Source of the DNA: an uncultured Oscillospiraceae bacterium
GTDB lineage: Bacteria; Bacillota; Clostridia; Oscillospirales; Oscillospiraceae
Reading direction: 5' to 3'
Assembly (NCBI GenBank): GCA_947626315.1
Contig: CANQRQ010000006.1
Span: 1 to 64,000, forward strand
DNA: 64,000 nucleotides
Made by a program: the position numbers and the translations under genes. Below, one piece after another: positions 7,210 to 15,207 of this stretch. The notes under the pieces were generated by a model, which saw only the letters and a program-made list of their open reading frames with translations, searched no databases and was not told where the DNA came from. The number at the start of each line of letters is the position of its first letter. Within the stretch, counting starts at the first letter, position 1.

Positions 7210-8464
7210 CTGCAGGGAACTGACGGAGCTCCGCTTCCCGGCGGGGCTGCAGGAGATCGGCGAGGTGGCCTTCTACTTCTGCACCGGTCTGGAGCGCCTG
7301 GACCTGCCGGAGGGCCTGACCAAGATCGCGGACTATGCCTTTTACGGCTGCGAGGGAGTGGCGGAGCTGAACCTCCCGTCCACCGTCACCTCTATCGGAG
7401 AACTGGCCTTCAGCGGCTGCTTCCCGCTGCGCAGTGTGACCATCCCGGCCTCCGTCCAGGTGCTGGAGATGGGGGCCTTCAACCTGGTCGATCTGATGGA
7501 GGACCTGTTCATCCTGTCCCCCACCTGCGTGATCGGGGAGGGCATCGTGTGGCCCGCCGTGACCATCCACGGTTATCCCGGCTCTACGGCGGAGAAATAC
7601 GCCGCCGCCAACGGCAATCCCTTTGTCCCCATTGAGGAACCCAGCCCCAGCCCTGTGCTGTCGCTCACGGTGGAGGCCCGGTCCGGCGAGGGGGCCCCGG
7701 CAGCCGAACTCCGGACGGAGGACGCGGATCTGGCGGACGCGGTGCTGACGGCGGAGGAGAAGGAGCAGCTGGCCGCCTCCGGCGGCAAGGCGGAGCTCCT
7801 GCTGACCGTGGAGGACGCAGACGGTACGATCACGGCTGAGGAAAAGCAGACGGCGGAGGCCGCGGCGGGGGAATACCGCATCGGGCAATATTTGGATATT
7901 GCGCTCTTCAAGACGCTGAACGGGGACACGGAGGCGGTCCACAAGACCGGCGCGCCCCTGCGCATCGCGGTGCAGATCCCGGAGGCGCTGCTGGGCACGG
8001 CCTACCGGAGCTTTGCCCTGCTCCGGATCCATAACGGAAAAGCGGAGCTCCTGCCGGACCTGGACCGGGACCCCAAGACCCTCACCGTGGAGACGGACCG
8101 TTTCTCCAGCTATGCGATCAGCTATCTCTCCATGGTATACAACGTCCGCTTTGACCCCAACGGAGGCAAAAGCGATACGGAGAGCCTGCAGACCCGGGAG
8201 GACGGGCGGCTGCCGTCCCTGCCCAAGGCGACGCGAGACCAGCTGTACTTCGCCGGCTGGTACACCGCCAAGGAGGGCGGCGCGAAGGTGACGGCGGACA
8301 CGGTGTTTGACGGCGACGCTGTGATCTATGCCCGCTGGTCGACTGCCCCGGCGACCGGCGACGCGGGAGACCCGGCCCTGTGGGCAGGGCTGATGGCGGC
8401 CTCCCTGCCGGCGGCGTTCGTCCTGCTGAGGAAAAGAGAGAGATCGAAAGAAAACGCGAAATAA
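7094..8464 (+). CDS. BspA-like surface protein, C-terminal part with InlB repeat and sortase-type anchor
   Basis: This frame continues the LRR_5 repeats (VIPDGVARIAGDAFFNC, LPSTVTSIGELAFSGC), then a Glu/Ala-rich region (about 7660-8110) and one Listeria-Bacteroides/InlB B-repeat (FDPNGGKS..FAGWYT..VIYARW). The end is PATGD, a hydrophobic segment (ALWAGLMAASLPAAFVLL) and a basic tail RKRERSKENAK, the layout of an LPXTG-like cell wall sorting signal with a variant P-x-T-G-D motif. No good start codon or SD exists at the head of this part, so it is unlikely to be made alone unless the frameshift is bypassed. A GGGGCTGCAGC hairpin follows. Confidence 0.82.
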   Translation, partial: GVLFNKAGTELLRYPQKKPGAAYVIPDGVARIAGDAFFNCRELTELRFPAGLQEIGEVAFYFCTGLERLDLPEGLTKIADYAFYGCEGVAELNLPSTVTSIGELAFSGCFPLRSVTIPASVQVLEMGAFNLVDLMEDLFILSPTCVIGEGIVWPAVTIHGYPGSTAEKYAAANGNPFVPIEEPSPSPVLSLTVEARSGEGAPAAELRTEDADLADAVLTAEEKEQLAASGGKAELLLTVEDADGTITAEEKQTAEAAAGEYRIGQYLDIALFKTLNGDTEAVHKTGAPLRIAVQIPEALLGTAYRSFALLRIHNGKAELLPDLDRDPKTLTVETDRFSSYAISYLSMVYNVRFDPNGGKSDTESLQTREDGRLPSLPKATRDQLYFAGWYTAKEGGAKVTADTVFDGDAVIYARWSTAPATGDAGDPALWAGLMAASLPAAFVLLRKRERSKENAK

Positions 8465-8482
8465 ACTGTTTGAGAACAGAAC

Positions 8483-8525
8483 AAGAGGGGCTGCAGCAAG
8501 ACGAGATGTTGCGCTGCAGCCCCTT
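8483..8525 (+). terminator. GGGGCTGCAGC hairpin after the LRR gene
   Basis: Stem GGGGCTGCAGC (8487-8497) pairs with GCTGCAGCCCC (8513-8523), 19 bases after the stop. The T-run is weak. The stem sequence recurs elsewhere in the window. Confidence 0.65.
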
Positions 8526-8612
8526 CTTGATTTGCAAAAACGGAACATTTTAAAACATCTAAAAGGAAAGGCTGCCGCCGTGGTGGAATTTTGTGCTGGA
8601 CCTTTTGCCGAA

Positions 8613-8723
8613 GAAGCATTATAATGATTATATGGCAAAACAGCCCTGCTGTTTTGCTGAGCAGCAAAGCTGCGGCGAAACGCTTTTTGGCGTTTCGCCA
8701 TTATATGATCATTATGATGCTTC
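8613..8723. repeat. 111-bp composite palindromic element
   Basis: Outer arms beginning GAAGCATTATAATGAT (8613-8636) and ending ATCATTATGATGCTTC (8697-8723) are imperfect inverted copies. Inside are nested perfect hairpins: AAAACAG..CTGTTTT (8637-8655), GCAGC..GCTGC, and GGCGAAACGC..GCGTTTCGCC (8674-8699). It is gene-free and looks like a MITE- or REP-like element just upstream of the lipoprotein gene. Confidence 0.6.
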
Positions 8724-8772
8724 CAGGCGCATAGGCTGTGACATCCGAATTTTTCTGTCTACGGAGGATGCC

Positions 8773-9360
8773 ATGAAACGCCTTTGCCTGCCTGTTCTGC
8801 TGCTGCTTTGCCTGCTGCTCTCCGCCTGCGGCGACCGCGCCGGGGAGGAGCGGTTCAGAGAATTTTCCGACGCCCTGGCCCAACAGGAGACCCTCTCCTT
8901 TACGGCGGCCCTCCGGGCCGAGTATGAGGACAAGACGGTGGAATACACCCTCCGCTATGAGGAGGGCCCGGAGGGCGCCCTGATCACGGTGCTCTCTCCG
9001 GAGCTGCTGGCGGGGATCAAAGCCCGCCTGGCCGGGGACGGGGCCGCGCTGGAGTATGACGGCCTGGTGATCGACACCGGCGACCTGGACAGCCGGGGCC
9101 TGACCCCCATCTCCGCCCTGCCCGCCCTGGTGGAGACCCTGCGGAGCGGGCATCTGGAGAGCTATTGGACCGAGGAGGGCCGGGCGCTGTTCCAGCTGAT
9201 CGCGGACGACGAGCTGAGCGCGGTGGTGCGCTTTGAGCCGGAGACGATGACCCCCCTCCGGGCGGAGCTGATCAGCGGCGGGCATGTGCGCGTTGTCTGC
9301 GACCTGGCCGGCTGGGGAACCGCGGCCCCGGAGGAAGACCCCGCGGAGGACTCTGCGTAA
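8773..9360 (+). CDS. Small lipoprotein of unknown function
   Basis: A 195-residue product begins with a lipoprotein signal (MKRLCLPVLLLLCLLLSAC, lipobox LSAC with the lipidated Cys at about residue 19). The ATG at 8773 has GGAGG about 8 bases upstream. The mature part is acidic, alpha/beta in look and has no family I recognise; it contains LSFTAALRAEYEDKTVEYTLRYEE, reminiscent of LolA/LppX-like lipoproteins only in general style. It ends 15 bases before alr and is probably cotranscribed with it. Extracytoplasmic location follows from the lipobox; the function is unknown. Confidence 0.85.
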   Translation: MKRLCLPVLLLLCLLLSACGDRAGEERFREFSDALAQQETLSFTAALRAEYEDKTVEYTLRYEEGPEGALITVLSPELLAGIKARLAGDGAALEYDGLVIDTGDLDSRGLTPISALPALVETLRSGHLESYWTEEGRALFQLIADDELSAVVRFEPETMTPLRAELISGGHVRVVCDLAGWGTAAPEEDPAEDSA

Positions 9361-9375
9361 GAGGAACGGTATACA

Positions 9376-10503
9376 ATGAACGATCTGCAAAAGAGAACCT
9401 GGGCGGAGATCAGCCTGGAGAATCTGCGCCATAACTATCAGGCTGTCCGGGCCGCCCTGCCCGCCGGCTGCCGCTTCATGGGCATCGTGAAGGCGGACGC
9501 CTACGGCCACGGGGCCCTGGCGGTGGCCCGGCTTCTCCAGGAGGCGGGGGCGGAGTACCTGGCCGTCTCCTGTCTGGACGAGGCCCTGGAGCTGCGCCGG
9601 GGAGGCGTCCGCATGCCCATCCTGATTTTGGGGCACACCCCCTGCGAGTGCACGGAGGAGCTGATCCGAAACGATCTCACCCAGACCGTCACCTGCCTGG
9701 CCAAGGCGGTGGAGTACTCCGCCCAGGCGGTCCGGCTGGGCCTGGAACTGAGGACCCATTTCAAGCTGGACACAGGCATGTCCCGCCTGGGCTTTCTCTG
9801 CGCGGGCGATTATTTTGCCGAGGGCGTGGACAATGTGATCCGGGCCGCCCGGCTGCCCGGCCTGGTCCACGAGGGGATCTACACCCACTTTGCCTCTTCC
9901 GACGAGACGGACCCGGCCAGCATGGCCTACACCCGGGAGCAGTTTGCCCTGTTTCTGCGGGTGATCCGGGCGGTGGAGGAACAGGGCGGCGTGCGCTTTC
10001 CCCTGCGGCACTGCGCCAACAGCGGCGCAGTGATCAACCACCCGGACATGGCCCTGGACATGGTGCGCCCCGGCCTGCTGCTCTACGGCTACGGGGACCG
10101 GGAGGGGAAGCTGGGGCTCCGGCCGGGCATGCGCCTGGTCACCACCGTGAGCACCATCAAGTTCTACGAGCCGGGCACCTGCATCAGCTACGGCCGCCGG
10201 TACACCACCGGGCGGCGCAGCCGGGTCGGCGTGCTGGCCGTGGGCTATGCCGACGGGCTGCCCCGGCTGATCTCCAACAAGTGCTCCTTCGCCGTCCCCG
10301 GAGGCTTTGCCCCCCAGCTGGGCACCATCTGTATGGACATGTGCATGGTGGACCTGACGGGGCTGCCGGAGGTGGACGTGGGCAGCGAGGTGGAGCTTTT
10401 CGGGGAGCGCAGCGACATTTACCGGCTCTCCGACGCGGCCCAGACCATTCCCTATGAGCTGCTCTGCTCCGTGTCCAAGCGGGTCCCGCGGGTGTATAAA
10501 TAA
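9376..10503 (+). CDS. alr: Alanine racemase
   Basis: A PLP enzyme interconverting L- and D-alanine for peptidoglycan. The PLP lysine is in FMGIVKADAYGHGA (about residue 39), and the second catalytic base is the Tyr in CISYGRRYTTG. HFKLDTGMSRLGF and LGTICMDMCMVDLTG are further family motifs. At 375 residues it is full length. It follows the lipoprotein gene by 15 bases and is closed by a strong hairpin terminator. Its location just before an FHA-SEDS/PBP gene run fits a cell wall neighbourhood. Confidence 0.97.
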   Translation: MNDLQKRTWAEISLENLRHNYQAVRAALPAGCRFMGIVKADAYGHGALAVARLLQEAGAEYLAVSCLDEALELRRGGVRMPILILGHTPCECTEELIRNDLTQTVTCLAKAVEYSAQAVRLGLELRTHFKLDTGMSRLGFLCAGDYFAEGVDNVIRAARLPGLVHEGIYTHFASSDETDPASMAYTREQFALFLRVIRAVEEQGGVRFPLRHCANSGAVINHPDMALDMVRPGLLLYGYGDREGKLGLRPGMRLVTTVSTIKFYEPGTCISYGRRYTTGRRSRVGVLAVGYADGLPRLISNKCSFAVPGGFAPQLGTICMDMCMVDLTGLPEVDVGSEVELFGERSDIYRLSDAAQTIPYELLCSVSKRVPRVYK

Positions 10504-10518
10504 GATAGAAGAATAAGC

Positions 10519-10567
10519 AAAGGGCTGTGAAAGTCTGAGCCTTGCGGCTCTCTTTCACAGCCCTTTT
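10519..10567 (+). terminator. Intrinsic terminator between alr and the NifX-like gene
   Basis: AAAGGGCTGTGAAAG (10519-10533) pairs perfectly with CTTTCACAGCCCTTT (10552-10566). It serves the convergent genes on both strands. Confidence 0.85.
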
Positions 10568-10591
10568 GTTCTGCCTGGCAGGGGGTGCACG

Positions 10592-11014
10592 TCAGCTGCC
10601 GCAGCAGCCGCCCCCGCAGTCCCCGCCGCCGCAGCCGCCTCCGCAATCGCCGCCGCAGCTGCCGCAGCCGCCCCCGCAGCCGCCGTATTCCCCTTCCAGA
10701 GGCGGCAACTGGCCGGTGACCAGCAGGTCGGCCGCGGTGTCCGCGTGCCCGCTGTAGCCCACGACGGGGACGATGCCCATGCTCAGCAGGGCGGCCCTGG
10801 CCTCGCTGCCCATGTTCCCCGCCATAACGGCGTCCACGCCGTTGCGGCGCATCAGCTCCGCCATGGCGCTGTGCCCCTGGCATGCAGAGCTGTCCAGCAG
10901 GACCTTCTCGCACTCCGCGGTGGTCTCGCCGTAGTAATTGTACAGCGCGAAGGTGTTGCAGTGGCCAAAGTGGGGGTAGATCTCTCCGTTTTCGTACGCG
11001 ATGGCAACTTTCAT
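10592..11014 (-). CDS. NifB/NifX-like (dinitrogenase iron-molybdenum cofactor fold) protein with Gly/Cys-rich tail
   Basis: A 140-residue protein starting MKVAIAYENGEIYPHFGHC (ATG 11014, SD AAGGAG). It belongs to the small NifX/NafY-like family found in anaerobes outside nitrogen fixation, often beside Mrp-type ATPases. The last 30 or so residues are almost only Gly and Cys, with about ten cysteines in GGCGGGCGSCGG-like order, a likely metal or cluster binding tail. It lies 11 bases after mrp in the same direction. A role in Fe-S or other metal cluster handling is inferred from the family and neighbour. Confidence 0.9.
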   Translation of the reverse strand: MKVAIAYENGEIYPHFGHCNTFALYNYYGETTAECEKVLLDSSACQGHSAMAELMRRNGVDAVMAGNMGSEARAALLSMGIVPVVGYSGHADTAADLLVTGQLPPLEGEYGGCGGGCGSCGGDCGGGCGGGDCGGGCCGS

Positions 11015-11025
11015 GGCTTTTCTCC

Positions 11026-11847
11026 TTACAGTTTTTCCAGTACGTCGGCCAGGGGGGCGATGTGCTCCCCGCTGGCGCTCTCCAATTCGCCCGCGTCCAC
11101 CATGGCGGTCACCGCCGGGTCCAGAGGCAGGCGGACATAGTGCTCGATGCCGAAGGCCGCCGCAGTGTCCTCCAGACGGCTCTCGCCGAAGAGACTGTGC
11201 TCCTTGCCGCAGTCCGGGCACTTATAGTAGGACATGTTTTCCACCAGGCCCAGCACAGGCACCTCCATCAGCCGGGCCATGTTCACCGCCTTGGCCACGA
11301 TCATGCCCACCAGGTCCTGGGGCGTGGTGACGATGATCACCCCGTCAATAGGCAGGGACTGGAACACGGTCAGGGGCACGTCCCCGGTGCCGGGGGGCAG
11401 GTCCACAAACATGTAGTCCACGTCCGACCACAGCACATCCGTCCAGAACTGGGTGACTGCCCCGGCGATAACGGGGCCCCGCCAGACCACCGGCTCCGTC
11501 TCGTCCTCCAGGATTAGGTTGATGGACATGACCTGGAGCCCCGAGCGGGTGTAGACCGGCAGCAGGTACTCCTCCGTGCCCCGGGCGTGCTCGGTGATGC
11601 CGAAGGAGCGGGGGATGGAGGGGCCGGTGATGTCCGCGTCCAGCACGGCGCACTGGTGGCCCCGGCGCTGCATCTCCGCAGCCAGCAGGCCGGTGACCAG
11701 GGACTTGCCCACGCCGCCCTTGCCGCTGACCACGGCGATGACCTTTTTCACCGTGGAGCCGGGGAGCAGGGCTTTCTGAAAACTCTCCTGGCTGCGCTGG
11801 GAACAGTTTTCCCCGCAGTTGGAGCAGTCGTGATTGCAATCGCTCAT
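11026..11847 (-). CDS. Mrp/NBP35-family Fe-S cluster carrier ATPase
   Basis: A P-loop ATPase with the deviant Walker A SGKGGVGKSLVTGLLA (about residues 40-55), DADITGPSIPR, and DLPPGTGD; a CxxC (CPDC) near residue 203 binds the bridging cluster in this family. The N-terminus has a four-cysteine cluster CNHDCSNCGENC (residues 4-15) as in Nbp35-type proteins. At 273 residues it is full length. It starts the two-gene unit with the NifX-like gene. Upstream is a promoter-like TTGACT with TATAAT in an AT-rich stretch (about 11895-11925). The function is assembly or transfer of Fe-S clusters. Confidence 0.95.
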   Translation of the reverse strand: MSDCNHDCSNCGENCSQRSQESFQKALLPGSTVKKVIAVVSGKGGVGKSLVTGLLAAEMQRRGHQCAVLDADITGPSIPRSFGITEHARGTEEYLLPVYTRSGLQVMSINLILEDETEPVVWRGPVIAGAVTQFWTDVLWSDVDYMFVDLPPGTGDVPLTVFQSLPIDGVIIVTTPQDLVGMIVAKAVNMARLMEVPVLGLVENMSYYKCPDCGKEHSLFGESRLEDTAAAFGIEHYVRLPLDPAVTAMVDAGELESASGEHIAPLADVLEKL

Positions 11848-11959
11848 TTTCGCGCTTCCTTTCTTGCTTGTTCGTGTGTCGCTGTGTCCTCTATATTATA
11901 CCCTTTTCCTTTATTAGTCAAATCAATTTGGGGCCTCTGCGCGCCCGCGCGGCGTATAG

Positions 11960-11989
11960 TTGTCAAGACGGGGCATTCTGTGGTATAAT
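11960..11989 (+). promoter_or_regulatory. Promoter-like sequence upstream of the FHA-SEDS gene
   Basis: TTGTCA (11960-11965) and TATAAT (11984-11989) are 18 bp apart. The -10 lies inside the palindromic element that follows. Confidence 0.5.
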
Positions 11990-12098
11990 AGCCGCAAGCG
12001 GCTATTATCGATTTAAAGCCGTTTCGCTCGCCGCTTGCGCGGCAACCGCGGAACATGGCTAAATTATACCATTCCCGCAAAGCAGGAATGGTATAATA
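11981..12098. repeat. Nested palindromic element
   Basis: Perfect hairpin ATAATAGCCGC-aa-GCGGCTATTAT (11985-12008) at one end and ATTATACCATTCC-9 nt-GGAATGGTATAAT (12063-12097) at the other. Outer sequences TGGTATAATAGCC and GGCTAAATTATACCA are also mutually inverted. The middle is GC-rich with a CGCTTGCG-like inverted repeat. It resembles a small palindromic mobile element carrying TATAAT boxes. Confidence 0.6.
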
Positions 12099-12125
12099 AC
12101 CTTTAGTTGCCTGTTAACTGCCTGT

Positions 12126-13898
12126 TTGACAGGGCGGCGGAATTTTACCGGGAAGGGGGCGCGCTGTACGGAAAACTATCTGGAATTTGCCAAGGCCATG
12201 CTGGCGGCGTCGAAATTCGCCCTCGTCCTGCTGTCGGCGGCGGTGCTGATCCGCTGCCTGCGCTCCCTGCTCAGCGAGAAGCTGGAGCCGGAGATCTGGG
12301 CCTACCTCCGGGTGGGCCGGGAGACCCTGCCCGTCAGCCACTGGGAGAACACCGTCGGCCAGTCCCGGAGCGCCGATCTGCGGGTGGACAGGCCCGGCAT
12401 CGGCCGGGTCCACGCCGTCCTCACCCGGAGCGACCGGGGGCTCTGGCGGATCTTTGACGTGTTTTCCAAAGGGGGCGTCTGGGTCAACGGCGTCAAAGTG
12501 GGGGAGCAGGGCGCGCCCCTGGAGCACGGGGACGTGGTGAACCTGGCGGGGACCAACGCCCGCTTCCTGGATACGACGCCGGAAAAGCGGGGGAACCTGG
12601 CCCACGCCCGGACCTCCGCGGGGCACAGCATCTCGCCCGCCCTGACCCTGGTGGACCTGACGCTCTTCCAGCTCTGCCTGCTGCTGCAGCACGTTCTCTC
12701 CGCCAGGCGGGAGGAGCTCTCCGCCATCGCCCTGGGCTTTCTCACTTTGATTCTGCTCCAGTGGTGCTGCTATGTGGCCATGCGGCTCATCAACCGCAGC
12801 GGCTTTGAGGTGGAGACCCTGGCCTTTTATCTCACAAGTTTGGGCATGTCCGTGGCGGCCTCCTCCACGCCGGAGGACCTGTACAAGCAGATCCTGCTCA
12901 CCGCCGCCGCCGTGGCATTGTTCCTCTTCTTCGGTTGGTGGCTGCGAAACCTGCGGCGCACGGCGCTGATGCGCGTGCCCATGGCCTTGGCGGCCCTGGC
13001 CCTGCTGGCGGTGAACACCGCCTTCAGCGAGGCCGTCTTCGGCGCCCGGAACTGGCTGGAATTCGGAGGCTACTCCTTCCAGCCCTCGGAGCTGGTGAAG
13101 GTGGCGTACATCTATGTGGGCGCCGCCACCATGGACCGGCTCTACCGCCGGAAAAACCTGTTCGGCTTCATCGCCTTCTCCGCCGTCTGCGTCATCGCCC
13201 TGGCCCTGATCGGGGATTTCGGCACGGCGCTGATCTTCTTCATCAGCTTTCTGGTGATCTCCTTTATGCGCTCCGGCTCCATCGCCACGGTCTTTCTGGC
13301 CGTCACCGGGGCGGGGCTGGCGGGCTTTCTGGCCGTCAGCGTTCGGCCCTATATCGCCCAGCGCTTCGCCTCCTGGGGCCATGTGTGGGAGGACGTGTAC
13401 GACACCGGCTACCAGCAGACCCGGGCCATGTCCGCCGCCGCCTCCGGGGGCCTCTTCGGGAAGGGGGCCGGCTCCGGCTGGCTCAAGGACATCTTCGCCG
13501 CCAACACGGACATGGTCTTCGCCATGGTCTGCGAGGAGCTGGGGCTCTTTGTGGGCGTCTGCATGGTGCTGGCGGTGCTGGTGCTGGCCTTCTTCGCCGT
13601 GCGCAGCGCCCGGCACGGCCGCTCCGCCTATTACGCCATTGCCGCCTGCGCCGCCATGAGCATGCAGCTGACCCAGCTGGCCCTGAACGTGTTCGGCTCC
13701 ATGGACATTCTGCCCTTCACCGGGGTCACCTTCCCCTTTGTGTCCCGGGGCGGCTCGTCCCTGCTCTCCTGCTGGCTGCTGATGGCCTTTATCAAGGGGG
13801 CGGACAACCGGCGGGACGCCAGCTTTGCCGTCCGCCCGGCGGATCAGGACAGCGGCCGCCGCCCGGAGCCGGAGGACAGAAAGGCGGGCAGGGCATGA
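12126..13898 (+). CDS. FHA domain-SEDS (FtsW/RodA/SpoVE) fusion protein
   Basis: A 590-residue membrane protein. After one N-terminal membrane segment (about residues 25-45) comes an FHA domain (about 65-145: GQSRSADLRVD..GRVHAVL..GGVWVNGVKV..LEHGDVVNL), a phosphothreonine-binding fold. About ten membrane helices of the SEDS glycosyltransferase family follow, with ARNWLEFGGYSFQPSELVK and FPFVSRGGSSLLSCWLL near the end. SEDS proteins polymerise peptidoglycan glycan strands with a class B PBP, and such a PBP overlaps its stop codon. The start is uncertain: TTG 12126 has no clear SD, and ATG 12198 would begin at the first membrane helix. The FHA domain suggests control by a Ser/Thr kinase. Confidence 0.92.
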   Translation: MTGRRNFTGKGARCTENYLEFAKAMLAASKFALVLLSAAVLIRCLRSLLSEKLEPEIWAYLRVGRETLPVSHWENTVGQSRSADLRVDRPGIGRVHAVLTRSDRGLWRIFDVFSKGGVWVNGVKVGEQGAPLEHGDVVNLAGTNARFLDTTPEKRGNLAHARTSAGHSISPALTLVDLTLFQLCLLLQHVLSARREELSAIALGFLTLILLQWCCYVAMRLINRSGFEVETLAFYLTSLGMSVAASSTPEDLYKQILLTAAAVALFLFFGWWLRNLRRTALMRVPMALAALALLAVNTAFSEAVFGARNWLEFGGYSFQPSELVKVAYIYVGAATMDRLYRRKNLFGFIAFSAVCVIALALIGDFGTALIFFISFLVISFMRSGSIATVFLAVTGAGLAGFLAVSVRPYIAQRFASWGHVWEDVYDTGYQQTRAMSAAASGGLFGKGAGSGWLKDIFAANTDMVFAMVCEELGLFVGVCMVLAVLVLAFFAVRSARHGRSAYYAIAACAAMSMQLTQLALNVFGSMDILPFTGVTFPFVSRGGSSLLSCWLLMAFIKGADNRRDASFAVRPADQDSGRRPEPEDRKAGRA

Positions 13899-15193
13899 AA
13901 AAGATCACCAACCGGGCCTTCTCTGTGCTGCTGATCGCGGCGCTGGTCATTGTGGGCATGACGGTGTACGTTCTGCGCTACGTGGACCACGGGCGGGACT
14001 GGGCTTTGTATTTTTCCCGGGCCAACTCCGGCTCCGCCGGGGAGCTGATCGACCGCAACGGCATCTCCCTGGCCGCCTTCTCCGGCGGGGAGAGCCGCTT
14101 CGCCGGGGACGCTCTCACCCGCACTGCCAACTACCACGTGACCGGGGACTACTGGGGCCGCAGCAGCACCGGGCTGCTCTCCAGCTACTGGAGCGAGATG
14201 CAGGGCTTTGACCTGCTGACCGGTACCACCCAGGCGGAGAGCAGCATCCTGCGCCTGAGCATCGATTCCAAGCTGAACACGGAGGCCTATGAGGCCCTGG
14301 GGGCGGACCGGAAAGGGGCTGTCCTCCTGTGCGACTATACCACGGGGGAGCTGCTGTGCATGGTGTCCGGCCCCTCGGTGGACCCGGCGGACGCGGACGC
14401 GGTGCCGGGAGAGGGGGCCTATATCAACCGCTGCCTCTCCTCGGTGTTCGTCCCCGGCTCGGTGTTCAAGCTGATCACCGCCGCCGCCGCCATCGAGCAG
14501 ATCCCGGATATTGAGAGCCGGAGCTTCTACTGCGAGGGGAAGACCTCCATCGCGGGGGTGGACATCATCTGCTCCGGCGAACATTACACTCAGACCTTTG
14601 AGCAGGCCCTCTCCAACTCCTGCAACGTGGCTTTCGCCCAGATCGCCGTGCTGCTGGGGCAGGACACCATGGTGCGCTACGTCACCGAGTACGGCTTTCT
14701 GGACAAGCACGATCTGGACGGCATCCCCACCGCCGCGGGCAGCTATCCCACCGAGTTCGTGGGGGACCCGGAGCTGGGCTGGTCCGGCATCGGCCAGTCC
14801 ACGGACATGCTCAACCCCTACGCGCTGCTGCGTTTTGTCTCCGCCGTAGGCAACGGCGGCGTCCTCTGCGAGCCCCGGCTGCTGCTGGACGACGAGGAGC
14901 CGGAGGTCTCCCGCTATATGCCGGCGGAGACGGCGGAGCGCCTGAAACAGATGATGAATTACAACGTGGTCAGCCACTACGGCGGGGAGGAGCGCTTCCC
15001 CGGCCTGCGGCTCTGCGCCAAGACCGGCACCGCCGAGCTGGGGGACGGCACCAGTCACGCCTGGTTCGCGGGCTTTCTGGACGACGAGAAGCACCCCTAC
15101 GCCTTCGTGGTGCTGGTGGAGCGGGGCGGCGGCGGCCTCACCGTGGCCGGGGAGCTGGCCAACACTCTTTTGCAGGCGGCCGTCCGCCGCTGA
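13895..15193 (+). CDS. Penicillin-binding transpeptidase (class B-like)
   Basis: A 432-residue protein with an N-terminal anchor helix (AFSVLLIAALVIVGMTVYVL) and a transpeptidase domain with all three motifs: SVFK (in VPGSVFKLI), SNS and KTGTAE. The region between the anchor and the catalytic domain is short, as in PbpA/FtsI-like partners of SEDS proteins. Its ATG overlaps the upstream TGA (ATGA), so translation is coupled to the FHA-SEDS gene; the two presumably work as a polymerase-transpeptidase pair at the cell surface. Confidence 0.95.
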   Translation: MKKITNRAFSVLLIAALVIVGMTVYVLRYVDHGRDWALYFSRANSGSAGELIDRNGISLAAFSGGESRFAGDALTRTANYHVTGDYWGRSSTGLLSSYWSEMQGFDLLTGTTQAESSILRLSIDSKLNTEAYEALGADRKGAVLLCDYTTGELLCMVSGPSVDPADADAVPGEGAYINRCLSSVFVPGSVFKLITAAAAIEQIPDIESRSFYCEGKTSIAGVDIICSGEHYTQTFEQALSNSCNVAFAQIAVLLGQDTMVRYVTEYGFLDKHDLDGIPTAAGSYPTEFVGDPELGWSGIGQSTDMLNPYALLRFVSAVGNGGVLCEPRLLLDDEEPEVSRYMPAETAERLKQMMNYNVVSHYGGEERFPGLRLCAKTGTAELGDGTSHAWFAGFLDDEKHPYAFVVLVERGGGGLTVAGELANTLLQAAVRR

Positions 15194-15207
15194 TGGGAGC
15201 GAAAACC

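Noticed and set aside
10592..10700. Gly/Cys-coding repeat as a CRISPR or tandem-repeat array
   Set aside because: The repeated GCC/GCA triplets encode the Gly/Cys tail of the NifX-like protein; there are no spacers. No CRISPR array was seen anywhere in the window.
12107..12457. Alternative 116-codon frame at the start of the FHA-SEDS gene
   Set aside because: It overlaps the true frame and loses all similarity after about 30 codons; the FHA domain lies in the other frame.
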